Positions 24,446 to 38,000 of a stretch of 64,000 bases of DNA are shown piece by piece. The notes below the pieces were generated by a model. The model saw only the letters and a list, made by a program, of their open reading frames with translations, was not told the origin of the DNA and ran no database searches. The position numbers and the translations under genes were made by a program. Source of the stretch: Pachypanchax playfairii (lineage: Eukaryota > Chordata > Actinopteri > Cyprinodontiformes > Aplocheilidae); contig SSNP01000249.1 in assembly GCA_006937955.1 (NCBI GenBank), positions 33,215 through 97,214 on the forward strand. The letters run 5' to 3'. Within the stretch, counting starts at the first letter, position 1. Every line of letters starts with the position of its first letter.

Positions 24446-27400
24446 ATTCTAGTTTTCATCAGTCCACCTCTGCTAAGTGCTTCCTTGTCCCTTATGCCTT
24501 TTGATTCAGTGCAGTAGCTAACGCCTGTGTGTGCGATTGGTTGTACATGATAAAGCCTAAAACATTGATATGACTCATCAGGAACATGCATAGCTGCAAT
24601 ATTAATTTGTGAATGTTCCTTTTCCTTGTTTTTTCAACACAAGCACTTAATACAAATGCTGATCCTCCAAATCACAAATCGAAGCACAAATCTCCTCACA
24701 CTTATTTTAAGCAGTCAAACTGCATCAACATCCAGCATTTTTTAAAACCCAGAACACACTCTGAAACACTCATAAGCACCACTTTATTGAATTATACACC
24801 AGATTCTTTAAACACAAGTTCCAGGCATGCAGTTGCTTTCAAAAGCCACTCGGCACGATGCTTCCTCTCACTTCTCACTCACTGGAGTGTAAGATTATTT
24901 GGCAAACCATAAGCATGCCTCCCACATGAACAGCATGTGTTGCTACATTTTGCACAGTTAAAATGTTTAGCCTTACCAGACACCATGGGAACAGATGAAA
25001 TGAACTCAATATACTTAACTTAAGCAGTCGTCTAACGATTAGCTTTTTCTGTTTGCAAAAACACTCAAATATATTAATCTCACTGCATGATTTAAGGCAC
25101 CTATCATCCTATATCCATGGAAAAACATAGTCACAGGAGCTACACACTATATATCTATCCTTTTGGAAACAGATGAAAATCAAATGCCACTTCTGTTTTC
25201 CTTTTTCTCAAAATTTATCATCAAGCCTTTAAGACACTGCAAACCAGATGCTTTTTCTCCTTCTGGATGTTTTCCAGTCCTGCCAGCTCATAGTTGTGGC
25301 TATGAAATTTTTTGTGGTTGCAAGATTAAATTTGGAGAAAGCTGGTCTTTAATCATATGTATCCCTCTAAATCCCAAAATGTATTAGATTCAAATGCATT
25401 ATAAGCAATCATGGCATATAATGGTTGCAGCTTAGAGCCTGTGGCATCAGCCTGAGCTGTTGCCTGAAAAATGCAGCAGTAAACAACATCAAGTGCACAG
25501 AAATACCACTAAATAGTTAAATAGAAACAAAAGAGACACTTATAATGTTTACTGCTGCTTTGCTGCCAGCCACTAGCACATAGCTGTACATTAAATACCA
25601 AGAAATATGCTTCAATGTTTTCTTTATGCTGTATTGTATCATTTAAGTTGCACAATTAATGCAATTGTACTCCTATAGAATGATAATGAAGGCTTTTTGA
25701 TTTTACTACTGAGTCGTATTAATCTGAAAAACAGCCATGAATAAACAGAAAATACAGTTTTGTTCTTATTTATGAGGATAAATGAATCATCTCACTGTCA
25801 GTAACTTTCTGTTCAGTCAGTCAAATAATCATTTGAAGCCTGATCATTTTCACTAACACAAGCTGATTATTGATAATGGCAAATGGATTTGAAAAAAAAA
25901 TGCATTTTTTTATGTCAGTTAAATGTGACAAACTGTATTTCAACAAGCAAACTTATCAGAAGAGTTTTGACTTTAACATCAACAAAAGCACTTCATTGTT
26001 CTATTTATAGATCAAGAACAGTGCATGAAAAAATGGAGCAGGAACCAAACAGCCATCTGATGTCTTTTTCTGAATTTTCTAACTCTACTGAGATGAATGT
26101 TTTAAAGTTTTGGCTATTTTAGTCAGTTTCTAATGAAGGTTTTAGTTTCACTTGTTGATCAGGAGTGATATAATATTAAAAGATTTGACCCACTTCTTTA
26201 TTGGATCAGCTGAGGCCCTCTGCAAAGCTTGCTGAAGGTTGTACAGTGGGAGGCACAGCAAATGTGTCAATCTTATGCCTTAGATATCACTTTTTGGAGA
26301 AACATGCTCATGCATCTGGGTAACCTGGAAATATTACAAGTTGGTAAACTGATCCTCATTAGCAGAGCCGGCTGTAGTGCTTTTGGTGTCCTCGGTAAAA
26401 TTATTGTTTGCTGCCACACTGTGACCCTCCAAGCCACCTATGACATTGGGACTGACATTCACCTTAAGGTTGTGGTGTGCTAAGACTACAAGCCTTCCTG
26501 TAGAACTCACATCACAGCAAGAGCAGTGATTTGGCAAATGACATATTTAATGGGCCCTGGCTCAGTTCGTCCATCTTCATGTCTGTCATTTCCTGACTTC
26601 ATGAAGCTTCAAGAGGAATGTTCAGCAAGGACCCCTGTCAATGTGGCAGTTTTACTTTTCTACTTTTGTTTGTCCTTTCTTCTTATTCAGCTATTATTAG
26701 ATACCATATTCTAGCTCATTAACATGGTTTCTGTGGAAGAAGACACATGACTTCCTGTCTGAATGTGGGTGTTAAAACATCTGAACTCTGTTTTAGAAGT
26801 TTAATTCATTTGTTCTGTACAGACAAAAATCTTTAAAAGTTACACGAAACCCTGTGTATATACATTTCCTAAACAACACCAGAGTTTCTTTGTCAGTAAA
26901 ACTATTTTGTTCTGCTTAACATAATTGATAAGGACACATTGATTGGTGGAATGTCTGCCTAAGTGGGAGCTAAAAATAGAGCATGTAAAATATCTCAGGT
27001 TGCAACATAATGCCTTCAAAGCTGGATGTGGCACCATTATAGTAGCAATTTGGACAAACAAGAAGACTTTATGGCTAATTTGTTCATCTGATTTATCAAA
27101 AAACAAACTGTGTCTGCTCTAGAAGCAGTTTCCCATATGTTAAGACCATAAAGACCTATAACAGATACTTATAGTAAATCATTATCACACCTACAGAGTT
27201 ACACTTTGTTTAATATGACAAACATTTCTATCTTCATTTACAGATGGAAAGTCAGTTCATCTGCTTCTTGTTATTACCTCTAGATAGAGATAGAGATAGA
27301 GAAACCATTTCCTAGCTTGGTATTTTCAAAATAAATTTATACATCATAATGTTTACAGATTAATGTAATTCATCTCCAATCCCTGTGAGCAGATGACATA

Positions 27401-27887
27401 TTTTCTTAAATGAGAAAACACATTGTGTAATGAAATAGATAGTATCTGCCATTGATTGTGTGCTGCTCAAATATATCTTTTTTCTGACTTTGACTGGTTG
27501 TCAGTTATGCATTTTCATGTTTTACATAACTCACTTTCATGGTTAAATTTAGTCAAAACCTGACAAGAACATTCATGAATTTACATGGAAGTCTGAAAAT
27601 AAAACATTTCATTTTTTCTGTCAAACATCACTGGAATTGACGTCAGGGTTATAGAAAGTTACGTTTTTGTGAATTCATAACATTTTCTCTGAAAATAGTT
27701 TTATTTCTTGATATTTCTGGTTGAACAAAAAGTACTTAGCCTTCAGCTCTGATACTGAATGCTGTGACACACGCAACACATCTTAGTTTAGTGTTTCAAT
27801 GCTTAACAGTTACACCAAGTCACAGGAAATACAGTAGTTCATTAGGTTTTCATTGTGAACAGGAAACATAAAGATGAATCAGCTGAT
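24446..27887. other. AT-rich non-coding DNA, nothing recognised
   Basis: Only short frames (at most about 99 codons) without identifiable domains. A small hexanucleotide repeat (AGATAG, about three units) lies near 27,283-27,302. No element boundaries were found. Confidence 0.55.
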
Positions 27888-27959
27888 CATCCATCCATCC
27901 ATCCATCCATCCATCCATCCATCCATCCATCCATCCATCCATCCATCCATCCATCCATC
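27888..27959. repeat. CATC tetranucleotide microsatellite
   Basis: About 18 uninterrupted CATC units. Its interior position 27,910 corresponds exactly to the first base after the assembly gap (31,501), so the second contig begins inside this repeat. This explains why the assembler broke here. Confidence 0.95.
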
Positions 27960-30900
27960 AATCATGATATGTAGTGCCTCCAATGAGTTCTGGGTCTGCT
28001 CTGGAATCTTCTCCTAGTAGGACTTTCATCCAGGTCACTTCATACTCAGCAGCAGTGCACTGCGAAGGTCAAGCTCTGAAGACACCCACAGAAAAACGGC
28101 TTCTCATAAAATAAAACCTTTATATTTTTCCAAACCATACACCCTCAACTTTGTGACAATGACTTGAGATCCTGTCAATAACACCTCAAACTGGATCAGT
28201 GATGAGGGGTAACCTTGGAAGAGTCTAACCTGCACCAACAACAAACTCAACTTTGTGCAGAGGATGCTGATACAGCAGATTTAGAAGCCGCCTATGGTCA
28301 CTTGACACTTTAAACTCTCATGACCACTTAAATAACCCCACAAGGGCAAATATCTGGTCTACTGTTTTACATCTTATGTGCACAGTGTTTATTATAGATA
28401 ACATAAAATGAAAGTGAGAATAAATAGTTTTGACTGATGCATCATCAATTACTTCTATAGTTTTCTGTCCTACAGCAAATGGCTTTTTATTTTTATCTAT
28501 GGTGAAAAACATTTTTGAGTTTTAGGAGGTAGATAAGGGCATGAAGGTTTTTTTTTTAAACATCTGGATTGTGACCACTGAAGAAGAGACCTGTTTTAAT
28601 GTAATACACATAGTGAGTCTTTGTAAAAACAGTAAACACATGTGCAGTTCAGCACAGCTTACTGTGGTACTCTGAATCCTTGAATTGACCTCTGTGGCAG
28701 AATAAAGTGGCAGTTGAAAGCTTTCTTTCACTCCTTGCTCCACAAGCACATGTGATAACTCCTGAATTAAACATACACCACTGTGCTCCTGCAAAGATCC
28801 AACAAACTACACCCGGCAGACAAATCCCAGTCCAGAGATGTATGTTTTCCCTCAAGGCTTAGTTTATTCATTTATAATTCCTTAACCTCAATTAGACATC
28901 TGCTGATGATAATGCAGCACACAAAAGAACCAACTGTCTGCAGTAGTTGATTAGACTGCTACTGTCTGCCCCAGAGGTCTCCCATTCAGAACTAAAAAAA
29001 TGAAAAAGCTGCATGGTGCCTGTGTGTTTAAGTGCCCATAGAAGATATGTGGGTACATGGAGTCTTTTCAAGAACAGGCCAGACAGATAGAAACTATTTT
29101 TAAACTCTCCATTGTAAGTGAGCAATGCACACTGAAGCATTTTTCTCATATTGCCTGTCTGCAGGCAAGTAATAACCAAAACCAAAGTTTGTTTAGAATT
29201 ACTGCTTGTGAACGTGAACTTTTATAGAACTCCATTTGGGCTCCAATTCAATCCCTTTCAGCTCGTATTCATCCTTCTTAACCTCCGTTCTAAATGCCCA
29301 CAGTGCCTTTAACAGATTAAGACTTGGGGTGCTTCTGTTCCATAATCTCTGAATGACAAATTGTTGAACTAAAAAAGACAATGAAAACAAACTTTACCAG
29401 TAAGCTAATGCATAATGAGTATTTTTTTTAATGAATGAATGATAAAAATATTTATTGTAAATATAGTTAGTTGTCTGTCAATACCCAAAAAACATAAAAG
29501 TTTAACTAATCCATGTTTGTTCCTCATTATGATTGCAATCTTGTTTCACTATGTTAGCATGCTAAAATTTCTCAGGTGATAAAAGTCATTAAGGTTTCTC
29601 CTTGTTTGAATTGATTATTTTAAGTTTAGTTATCTGGAGTAAATCTTAGCCGTCATTGTCTTATTTTGAGCAAAACAACCATCAGAATAACCTCAAGAAC
29701 AACTAATCAGTTTCACAAAAAACACAAGGTAGTTCCAAATGTGGGGGAGAGAGAAATGAGAGGTTTTACCAACTAAAATGACTCATTGCTCGTCCGCAAA
29801 CAAAATAATACACAAAACTTATTTCTGCCACTGTGGCTTCGATGTTGTTAAACAGAAACCCAGTGGAAAAACAAAAGAAACTGAAGCAAAATACAAGTAT
29901 CATATTAAAAAAAGATAAACTTTTACTGAACAAATATGATCCACACGTTTCAGAGGGAGTTATAACAGTTTTTCCAGTTACTGCATAGCATAGGTCTTTA
30001 TTAATGAAATAAAAGGTGATGTGAAAAACTGCACCACTGGGTGCATGACTGAGTAGTAGTGAGGTTGTCTAATCTGCCCCACTTCCTGTCTGACCTCCCT
30101 GGTGATATTAAGAAACTCTTGTCTGTGATTATTGTTGAATAAGATTCCCACACAAACATGGCTAACATCACATGACATTGTTTTAACAAATCAACACCTA
30201 TATGAAACAGCACACTTCTAAGTTATTCCAGCTAAAGAGGAAATCATAAGAAAAACAGGAAGAGTTATTAAAAGTGAATTATCCACACAGTGTTCTGGTC
30301 CATGGTCTTTTATATTGGTGTATATCAGTGAATTAAATGTTCCTGTCTTGATGATCATTCATTACTCATCACTGTTAGTAGCATAAAAATATTTTGTCTG
30401 AGTTCTTTCATGGAACTTTGACAGAAATCGAAATAAGATATTGAAAAGCATTTTGACATGATGTTCAAAAAGCTCTCACAAGAAAACAAAAACATGTCCT
30501 TGAGCTCTTGTGGACTTCTATACCTTGTGGAATTATATACCTTCCAAAAAACATGACTGAATCAATCAAATATAGAGAGAAGTGGAAGACTTATAACAAG
30601 GAAATGGAACAACTTGATTTGTTTGTTAAAATGAGCACAAACCGAACACCTGGGGTCCATTTGAGTTGCTTTATCTTTGAGCTGCAAACAGCCTGATGGC
30701 ATCGAAAGGAGCAGAACACATTAGACAGACTGAGACCAGGGCTGAGGATTGTCTCATTCGGCATTATGATTGTCTTCTTGGAAATAATTTAGCTCCGTGA
30801 GCCACAGTGCATATGGTTGAGATTGCAGGCAATAACAACAATTTCAGGTATAATTTGGGAGAATGGTGTGAATGTTGTAGTTTTTCTCCATTGTGAGGTG

Positions 30901-31490
30901 AAAAGTTTATGCAGACAATGATTTTACCAGAACAAAAGGCATCCACGCTAACTTATTTCAATTCAGATCATCCACTTTCACAAAAATACCACAAATTATG
31001 ATACATGTTTCAGCTGTACACAAACACTAGACTCCACCTTATTGTTTCAACGCTCATCACAAAAACCTGTGATAAAAATATATTTCATGACAAAACAAAT
31101 CTTTAATCTGAAAAAAGAATCTTGTCAACAGATTAGAAATATCATGTAACTGTGAAATCATATATCATATTCAAAGCTCCCAAGAGCTTTAATATATTCA
31201 TAAAAAAATATATTTTAATGTAAAAAACATGTAGAGATAGCTGTTGGTTCATATTTAAAATGCATCCCCTAATTCTTTCTTTCCCAAAACTTAATTAAAT
31301 ATTAGTTATAGGCTGATGCTGCAGATCTGAAGAGCTCTTAAAAATAAGATTTACTGAAGAGATTAGAGTTTCTGATATTTTTTCATTAAATGGATTAAAA
31401 GACTAGTGCTTTTGGATAATTAATCTTTTTTTATGCCCCATCTATTCTTATCCACTTGATATGAACAGATATTACATTAACCATAATCAC
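27910..31490 (+). repeat. Copy A of a 3,581-bp direct duplication, ending at an assembly gap
   Basis: Every base I compared matches 31,501-35,081 at a constant offset of 3,591, including homopolymer runs such as the ten-T run near 28,548. All open frames in it recur unchanged in copy B. The copy stops abruptly at the gap. The content is AT-rich non-coding DNA; its frames (at most 97 codons) show no domains. A moderately complex stretch near 30,700-30,870 could be a conserved non-coding element. Confidence 0.95.
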
Positions 31491-31500
31491 NNNNNNNNNN
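31491..31500. other. Assembly gap of 10 N
   Basis: Ten undetermined bases between two copies of the same sequence. The length is a placeholder of the kind put in when contigs are joined without a measured distance. Confidence 0.99.
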
Positions 31501-34500
31501 TCCATCCATCCATCCATCCATCCATCCATCCATCCATCCATCCATCCATCAATCATGATATGTAGTGCCTCCAATGAGTTCTGGGTCTGCTCTGGAATCT
31601 TCTCCTAGTAGGACTTTCATCCAGGTCACTTCATACTCAGCAGCAGTGCACTGCGAAGGTCAAGCTCTGAAGACACCCACAGAAAAACGGCTTCTCATAA
31701 AATAAAACCTTTATATTTTTCCAAACCATACACCCTCAACTTTGTGACAATGACTTGAGATCCTGTCAATAACACCTCAAACTGGATCAGTGATGAGGGG
31801 TAACCTTGGAAGAGTCTAACCTGCACCAACAACAAACTCAACTTTGTGCAGAGGATGCTGATACAGCAGATTTAGAAGCCGCCTATGGTCACTTGACACT
31901 TTAAACTCTCATGACCACTTAAATAACCCCACAAGGGCAAATATCTGGTCTACTGTTTTACATCTTATGTGCACAGTGTTTATTATAGATAACATAAAAT
32001 GAAAGTGAGAATAAATAGTTTTGACTGATGCATCATCAATTACTTCTATAGTTTTCTGTCCTACAGCAAATGGCTTTTTATTTTTATCTATGGTGAAAAA
32101 CATTTTTGAGTTTTAGGAGGTAGATAAGGGCATGAAGGTTTTTTTTTTAAACATCTGGATTGTGACCACTGAAGAAGAGACCTGTTTTAATGTAATACAC
32201 ATAGTGAGTCTTTGTAAAAACAGTAAACACATGTGCAGTTCAGCACAGCTTACTGTGGTACTCTGAATCCTTGAATTGACCTCTGTGGCAGAATAAAGTG
32301 GCAGTTGAAAGCTTTCTTTCACTCCTTGCTCCACAAGCACATGTGATAACTCCTGAATTAAACATACACCACTGTGCTCCTGCAAAGATCCAACAAACTA
32401 CACCCGGCAGACAAATCCCAGTCCAGAGATGTATGTTTTCCCTCAAGGCTTAGTTTATTCATTTATAATTCCTTAACCTCAATTAGACATCTGCTGATGA
32501 TAATGCAGCACACAAAAGAACCAACTGTCTGCAGTAGTTGATTAGACTGCTACTGTCTGCCCCAGAGGTCTCCCATTCAGAACTAAAAAAATGAAAAAGC
32601 TGCATGGTGCCTGTGTGTTTAAGTGCCCATAGAAGATATGTGGGTACATGGAGTCTTTTCAAGAACAGGCCAGACAGATAGAAACTATTTTTAAACTCTC
32701 CATTGTAAGTGAGCAATGCACACTGAAGCATTTTTCTCATATTGCCTGTCTGCAGGCAAGTAATAACCAAAACCAAAGTTTGTTTAGAATTACTGCTTGT
32801 GAACGTGAACTTTTATAGAACTCCATTTGGGCTCCAATTCAATCCCTTTCAGCTCGTATTCATCCTTCTTAACCTCCGTTCTAAATGCCCACAGTGCCTT
32901 TAACAGATTAAGACTTGGGGTGCTTCTGTTCCATAATCTCTGAATGACAAATTGTTGAACTAAAAAAGACAATGAAAACAAACTTTACCAGTAAGCTAAT
33001 GCATAATGAGTATTTTTTTTAATGAATGAATGATAAAAATATTTATTGTAAATATAGTTAGTTGTCTGTCAATACCCAAAAAACATAAAAGTTTAACTAA
33101 TCCATGTTTGTTCCTCATTATGATTGCAATCTTGTTTCACTATGTTAGCATGCTAAAATTTCTCAGGTGATAAAAGTCATTAAGGTTTCTCCTTGTTTGA
33201 ATTGATTATTTTAAGTTTAGTTATCTGGAGTAAATCTTAGCCGTCATTGTCTTATTTTGAGCAAAACAACCATCAGAATAACCTCAAGAACAACTAATCA
33301 GTTTCACAAAAAACACAAGGTAGTTCCAAATGTGGGGGAGAGAGAAATGAGAGGTTTTACCAACTAAAATGACTCATTGCTCGTCCGCAAACAAAATAAT
33401 ACACAAAACTTATTTCTGCCACTGTGGCTTCGATGTTGTTAAACAGAAACCCAGTGGAAAAACAAAAGAAACTGAAGCAAAATACAAGTATCATATTAAA
33501 AAAAGATAAACTTTTACTGAACAAATATGATCCACACGTTTCAGAGGGAGTTATAACAGTTTTTCCAGTTACTGCATAGCATAGGTCTTTATTAATGAAA
33601 TAAAAGGTGATGTGAAAAACTGCACCACTGGGTGCATGACTGAGTAGTAGTGAGGTTGTCTAATCTGCCCCACTTCCTGTCTGACCTCCCTGGTGATATT
33701 AAGAAACTCTTGTCTGTGATTATTGTTGAATAAGATTCCCACACAAACATGGCTAACATCACATGACATTGTTTTAACAAATCAACACCTATATGAAACA
33801 GCACACTTCTAAGTTATTCCAGCTAAAGAGGAAATCATAAGAAAAACAGGAAGAGTTATTAAAAGTGAATTATCCACACAGTGTTCTGGTCCATGGTCTT
33901 TTATATTGGTGTATATCAGTGAATTAAATGTTCCTGTCTTGATGATCATTCATTACTCATCACTGTTAGTAGCATAAAAATATTTTGTCTGAGTTCTTTC
34001 ATGGAACTTTGACAGAAATCGAAATAAGATATTGAAAAGCATTTTGACATGATGTTCAAAAAGCTCTCACAAGAAAACAAAAACATGTCCTTGAGCTCTT
34101 GTGGACTTCTATACCTTGTGGAATTATATACCTTCCAAAAAACATGACTGAATCAATCAAATATAGAGAGAAGTGGAAGACTTATAACAAGGAAATGGAA
34201 CAACTTGATTTGTTTGTTAAAATGAGCACAAACCGAACACCTGGGGTCCATTTGAGTTGCTTTATCTTTGAGCTGCAAACAGCCTGATGGCATCGAAAGG
34301 AGCAGAACACATTAGACAGACTGAGACCAGGGCTGAGGATTGTCTCATTCGGCATTATGATTGTCTTCTTGGAAATAATTTAGCTCCGTGAGCCACAGTG
34401 CATATGGTTGAGATTGCAGGCAATAACAACAATTTCAGGTATAATTTGGGAGAATGGTGTGAATGTTGTAGTTTTTCTCCATTGTGAGGTGAAAAGTTTA

Positions 34501-35081
34501 TGCAGACAATGATTTTACCAGAACAAAAGGCATCCACGCTAACTTATTTCAATTCAGATCATCCACTTTCACAAAAATACCACAAATTATGATACATGTT
34601 TCAGCTGTACACAAACACTAGACTCCACCTTATTGTTTCAACGCTCATCACAAAAACCTGTGATAAAAATATATTTCATGACAAAACAAATCTTTAATCT
34701 GAAAAAAGAATCTTGTCAACAGATTAGAAATATCATGTAACTGTGAAATCATATATCATATTCAAAGCTCCCAAGAGCTTTAATATATTCATAAAAAAAT
34801 ATATTTTAATGTAAAAAACATGTAGAGATAGCTGTTGGTTCATATTTAAAATGCATCCCCTAATTCTTTCTTTCCCAAAACTTAATTAAATATTAGTTAT
34901 AGGCTGATGCTGCAGATCTGAAGAGCTCTTAAAAATAAGATTTACTGAAGAGATTAGAGTTTCTGATATTTTTTCATTAAATGGATTAAAAGACTAGTGC
35001 TTTTGGATAATTAATCTTTTTTTATGCCCCATCTATTCTTATCCACTTGATATGAACAGATATTACATTAACCATAATCAC
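31501..35081 (+). repeat. Copy B of the 3,581-bp direct duplication
   Basis: It starts mid-microsatellite (TCCATCC repeated for about 50 bp) and runs identically to copy A up to position 35,081, after which the sequence continues into new DNA. The arrangement, shared end - gap - shared start, is that of two overlapping contigs placed end to end and not merged. True biology is most likely a single copy. Confidence 0.95.
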
Positions 35082-38000
35082 AGACTGTTACATTAGGAGA
35101 TAATGGAAACACTCATAAATAGCTTTTATTTTCTGTCTTGCATTTAAGACTCAAACAGATACTGTTTACTCTCCTGGGACCCCGTTTCTAATTTCTACTC
35201 CACTCAAAGTAAAAACAAAAGTAGATGTACAATGTAATATGTGTGGAAGTTTTTATTAAATCTAAGACAGAAAATGTGATTTTCTGTCATGCAGATTAGA
35301 AGATATTTTACCAGTTATAATATAAAATCTCTCTCTATAAACTTTAAATAGACTTGCTTTATTTTAGGAATAAAAGTTACATGAATGTGAGCTGAAGTCT
35401 TTGAGTTTATGAGCTTTTTCTCACAAACTTGACATGAAATCTGCTCGGTGACAACCAGAGTCAAAAACTGTCCAACACTCATGAAACAATAAACCAGTTT
35501 AGAAAGAATAAATGCAGGTTATGAACTTTTCTCCTTGTTAATGTGTAATGATATGATGTTAACTCAGCAGAGCCAGGACTGCAAGGCTCCTTCATTGTTT
35601 TCGGTACACATATTCCCAACCCGCATAACTTTGTAATATTTATAACAACCTACATTCAGACAGTAGAATCTGGCAGTGAAAGACGTGCTGCTGAGAAACA
35701 GACAGATGACACGACTTCGCTGGTCGACACATTCTACTCTCCGCTGTGGGGAAGTTGGCGCTGAGACAGTTGAGGCAATCTGGATCTTGATCTTAAGGTT
35801 TACTGCCTCTGTGAGTTTTAGAACTCTAGTCCACTAACAGCTGGTGATTCCATCCTGATGACTGAACTCTGACACATGTAACAATATGTTGCTGTTTAAG
35901 TATTTATGTGAGAAGATAGTAGGCCAAAATATAATAAAACATTTATTCTTTTCTTTCTAAAATATACAAATGATGTGCTTTGAACATATTAACAAAAGTA
36001 AAAAAATGTAATTACAAAATAAATTACAGAACTACAATTTTTGTGGTCATCAGTAAAATACAGAATATTAGTCTGAGTAAACAAAAACATGTCCTGTGTG
36101 CTCAAATCTCATGCAGACTCACCCTGTGTCTAGTGACACACACCTGCACACTTGCACACGGTGTTTGCATTACCCAGCATCACCTGTGTGTTCTCCACTG
36201 CCTATTCTTGAATTCTGCATTTGACTAATGGGTGATTTGGGTTAGGGTTAGTTTCACAGTACTTAGACTCAGTTATTCAACTCGAAATACAGATTTATGA
36301 AAACACAATTTAGGACGTGAGATATTTAGTCAAATGCAGAATCTGAGAGAGCAAACGAGCATTTGCACATGCACACTTCACTCTGATGTCACACTCAACT
36401 GAATTGCACTAATATTACACCAGAAGTTTCTGGTTGAAATTTTGTAAATGTTCTTCTGACGTTTAATTTTCAGTTGTGTGGATGTTTGAAAACCTTTGAA
36501 CTCACAAAAAAAAAAAAACAGTTTCTCATTAATCTATATTCATGTTTTTAGCGTGTTGAACGTAATCACAATGAATAATTTAGGTGACTAACATGGACAC
36601 TTGCTAATGGTAGTTATAGCAGTGCTAAATCTGAAACTGGAGACGCTAAGCTGAGCCAAACCATCTGGCTCACTAAGATGTGGCGTCAATCCCATTACTG
36701 CTTCATACTGCCTTCTGAAGTTTGCTTCACCACCGTGTCACTGTAACAACTTGTAAACCAGAAACTGAGAATGAGCTGAAACCAAATGACTCCTTTCCCA
36801 AGCTATTTATTTGAATGTATTTTAGCTTTTTAACTAACAAAAACATTCTTATTCTAATTCTTTGAATTTTTCATGTTTTAGAGACCTAATAAAAACGAAT
36901 CTCTTTAAAAATGTCATTTTTATCTTATCGTTCCCTAGAAGTTACATTGAAAAGATATTTTTATCCGAGCTTCAGTTTGAAACCAGCCCATCTTCTTGCT
37001 GATAAATGAATAATTATTTGGCTTTCTTCCCTTTAACTGTAACTAAGATGTGTTGTGCTGCAATGCTTGTTTTCCACATGATTACAAGAAGTGGTGTAAA
37101 TGTGCTGTAATTAGCTGTAATAAGCTGCTGGGATTCAGGGAAACCTGCCAAAGATGAAAAGTAACAAAAAAAAACATTAAAAATTAAAAAAGGTGAGAAC
37201 TGACAATCTGCAAGCTGTGGGCCTCTGATGATCATTTTGTGCATCTTTGGATTCCTATGCAAAGCTGTAAAAGTAAAGTACAAATATCTAATCCTGAATC
37301 TACAAGTTTTCTCCTGCTAATCTCAGATGATGAATTAGAGATTATGGAGCTTGTCAGTCAGTGTGTTACCATGGTGGCGTTTTACTCAAAAATACAATCA
37401 GAGCTGTGAATAAAAAGTATAGTTTTTCTAAGAGAAAAAGAAAAAAAGCAGAACCGTATAATCCCAGAACAGGCTCAGACGTCAACAACTCAGTTTGTCA
37501 CATAATTGGTAAAGAGATGAAAAAACACGCTGATGAAGAATTATTTTTAACAACAAAACAGATTGATGCTGAGTTAAAAGCAACATTTAACTTCTTTCAT
37601 TTTTGGTATTTGCTTCCTGACCTTAAAACTGCATCAAATGATCATCTTTAATTAAACAAACTAAACACAATAAAATACCTATAAATCCCTGCTTCTTGTA
37701 ATTCAAATAAAAGCTAGTTAAGAGAAAGTTCATCTGTTTCTTTATGATCATAAATTAACACCTTTAATCTACATCAGTCATATAATCTGTTAATAATCTC
37801 CAAACAAACAAAGATTTTTGTTTTGAGTTTATATGTAAATCAGTTGGGGAACTATAATAAAAAACGCTGAGTGGAAAGTGCAGACACCTTGTTTTCTTGG
37901 CAGGTGTTTTGGTTACAGGTAAGTGATGATATCTTTCAGGCTAACGCAAATAATTTTTTCAGGTTTTTTCTTTTTTTTTTAAGTAGAAATACATAAATCA

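Noticed and set aside
27888..27959. Regular short repeats that might suggest a CRISPR array
   Set aside because: The unit is 4 bp with no spacers: a simple microsatellite in vertebrate-type DNA.
28318..34537. Pairs of identical small frames suggesting a duplicated gene family
   Set aside because: They arise only because the same 3.58 kb is present twice around the gap; none has a domain.
36238..36252. GGGTTAGGGTTAG telomere-like motif
   Set aside because: Only two units; not evidence of an interstitial telomere.
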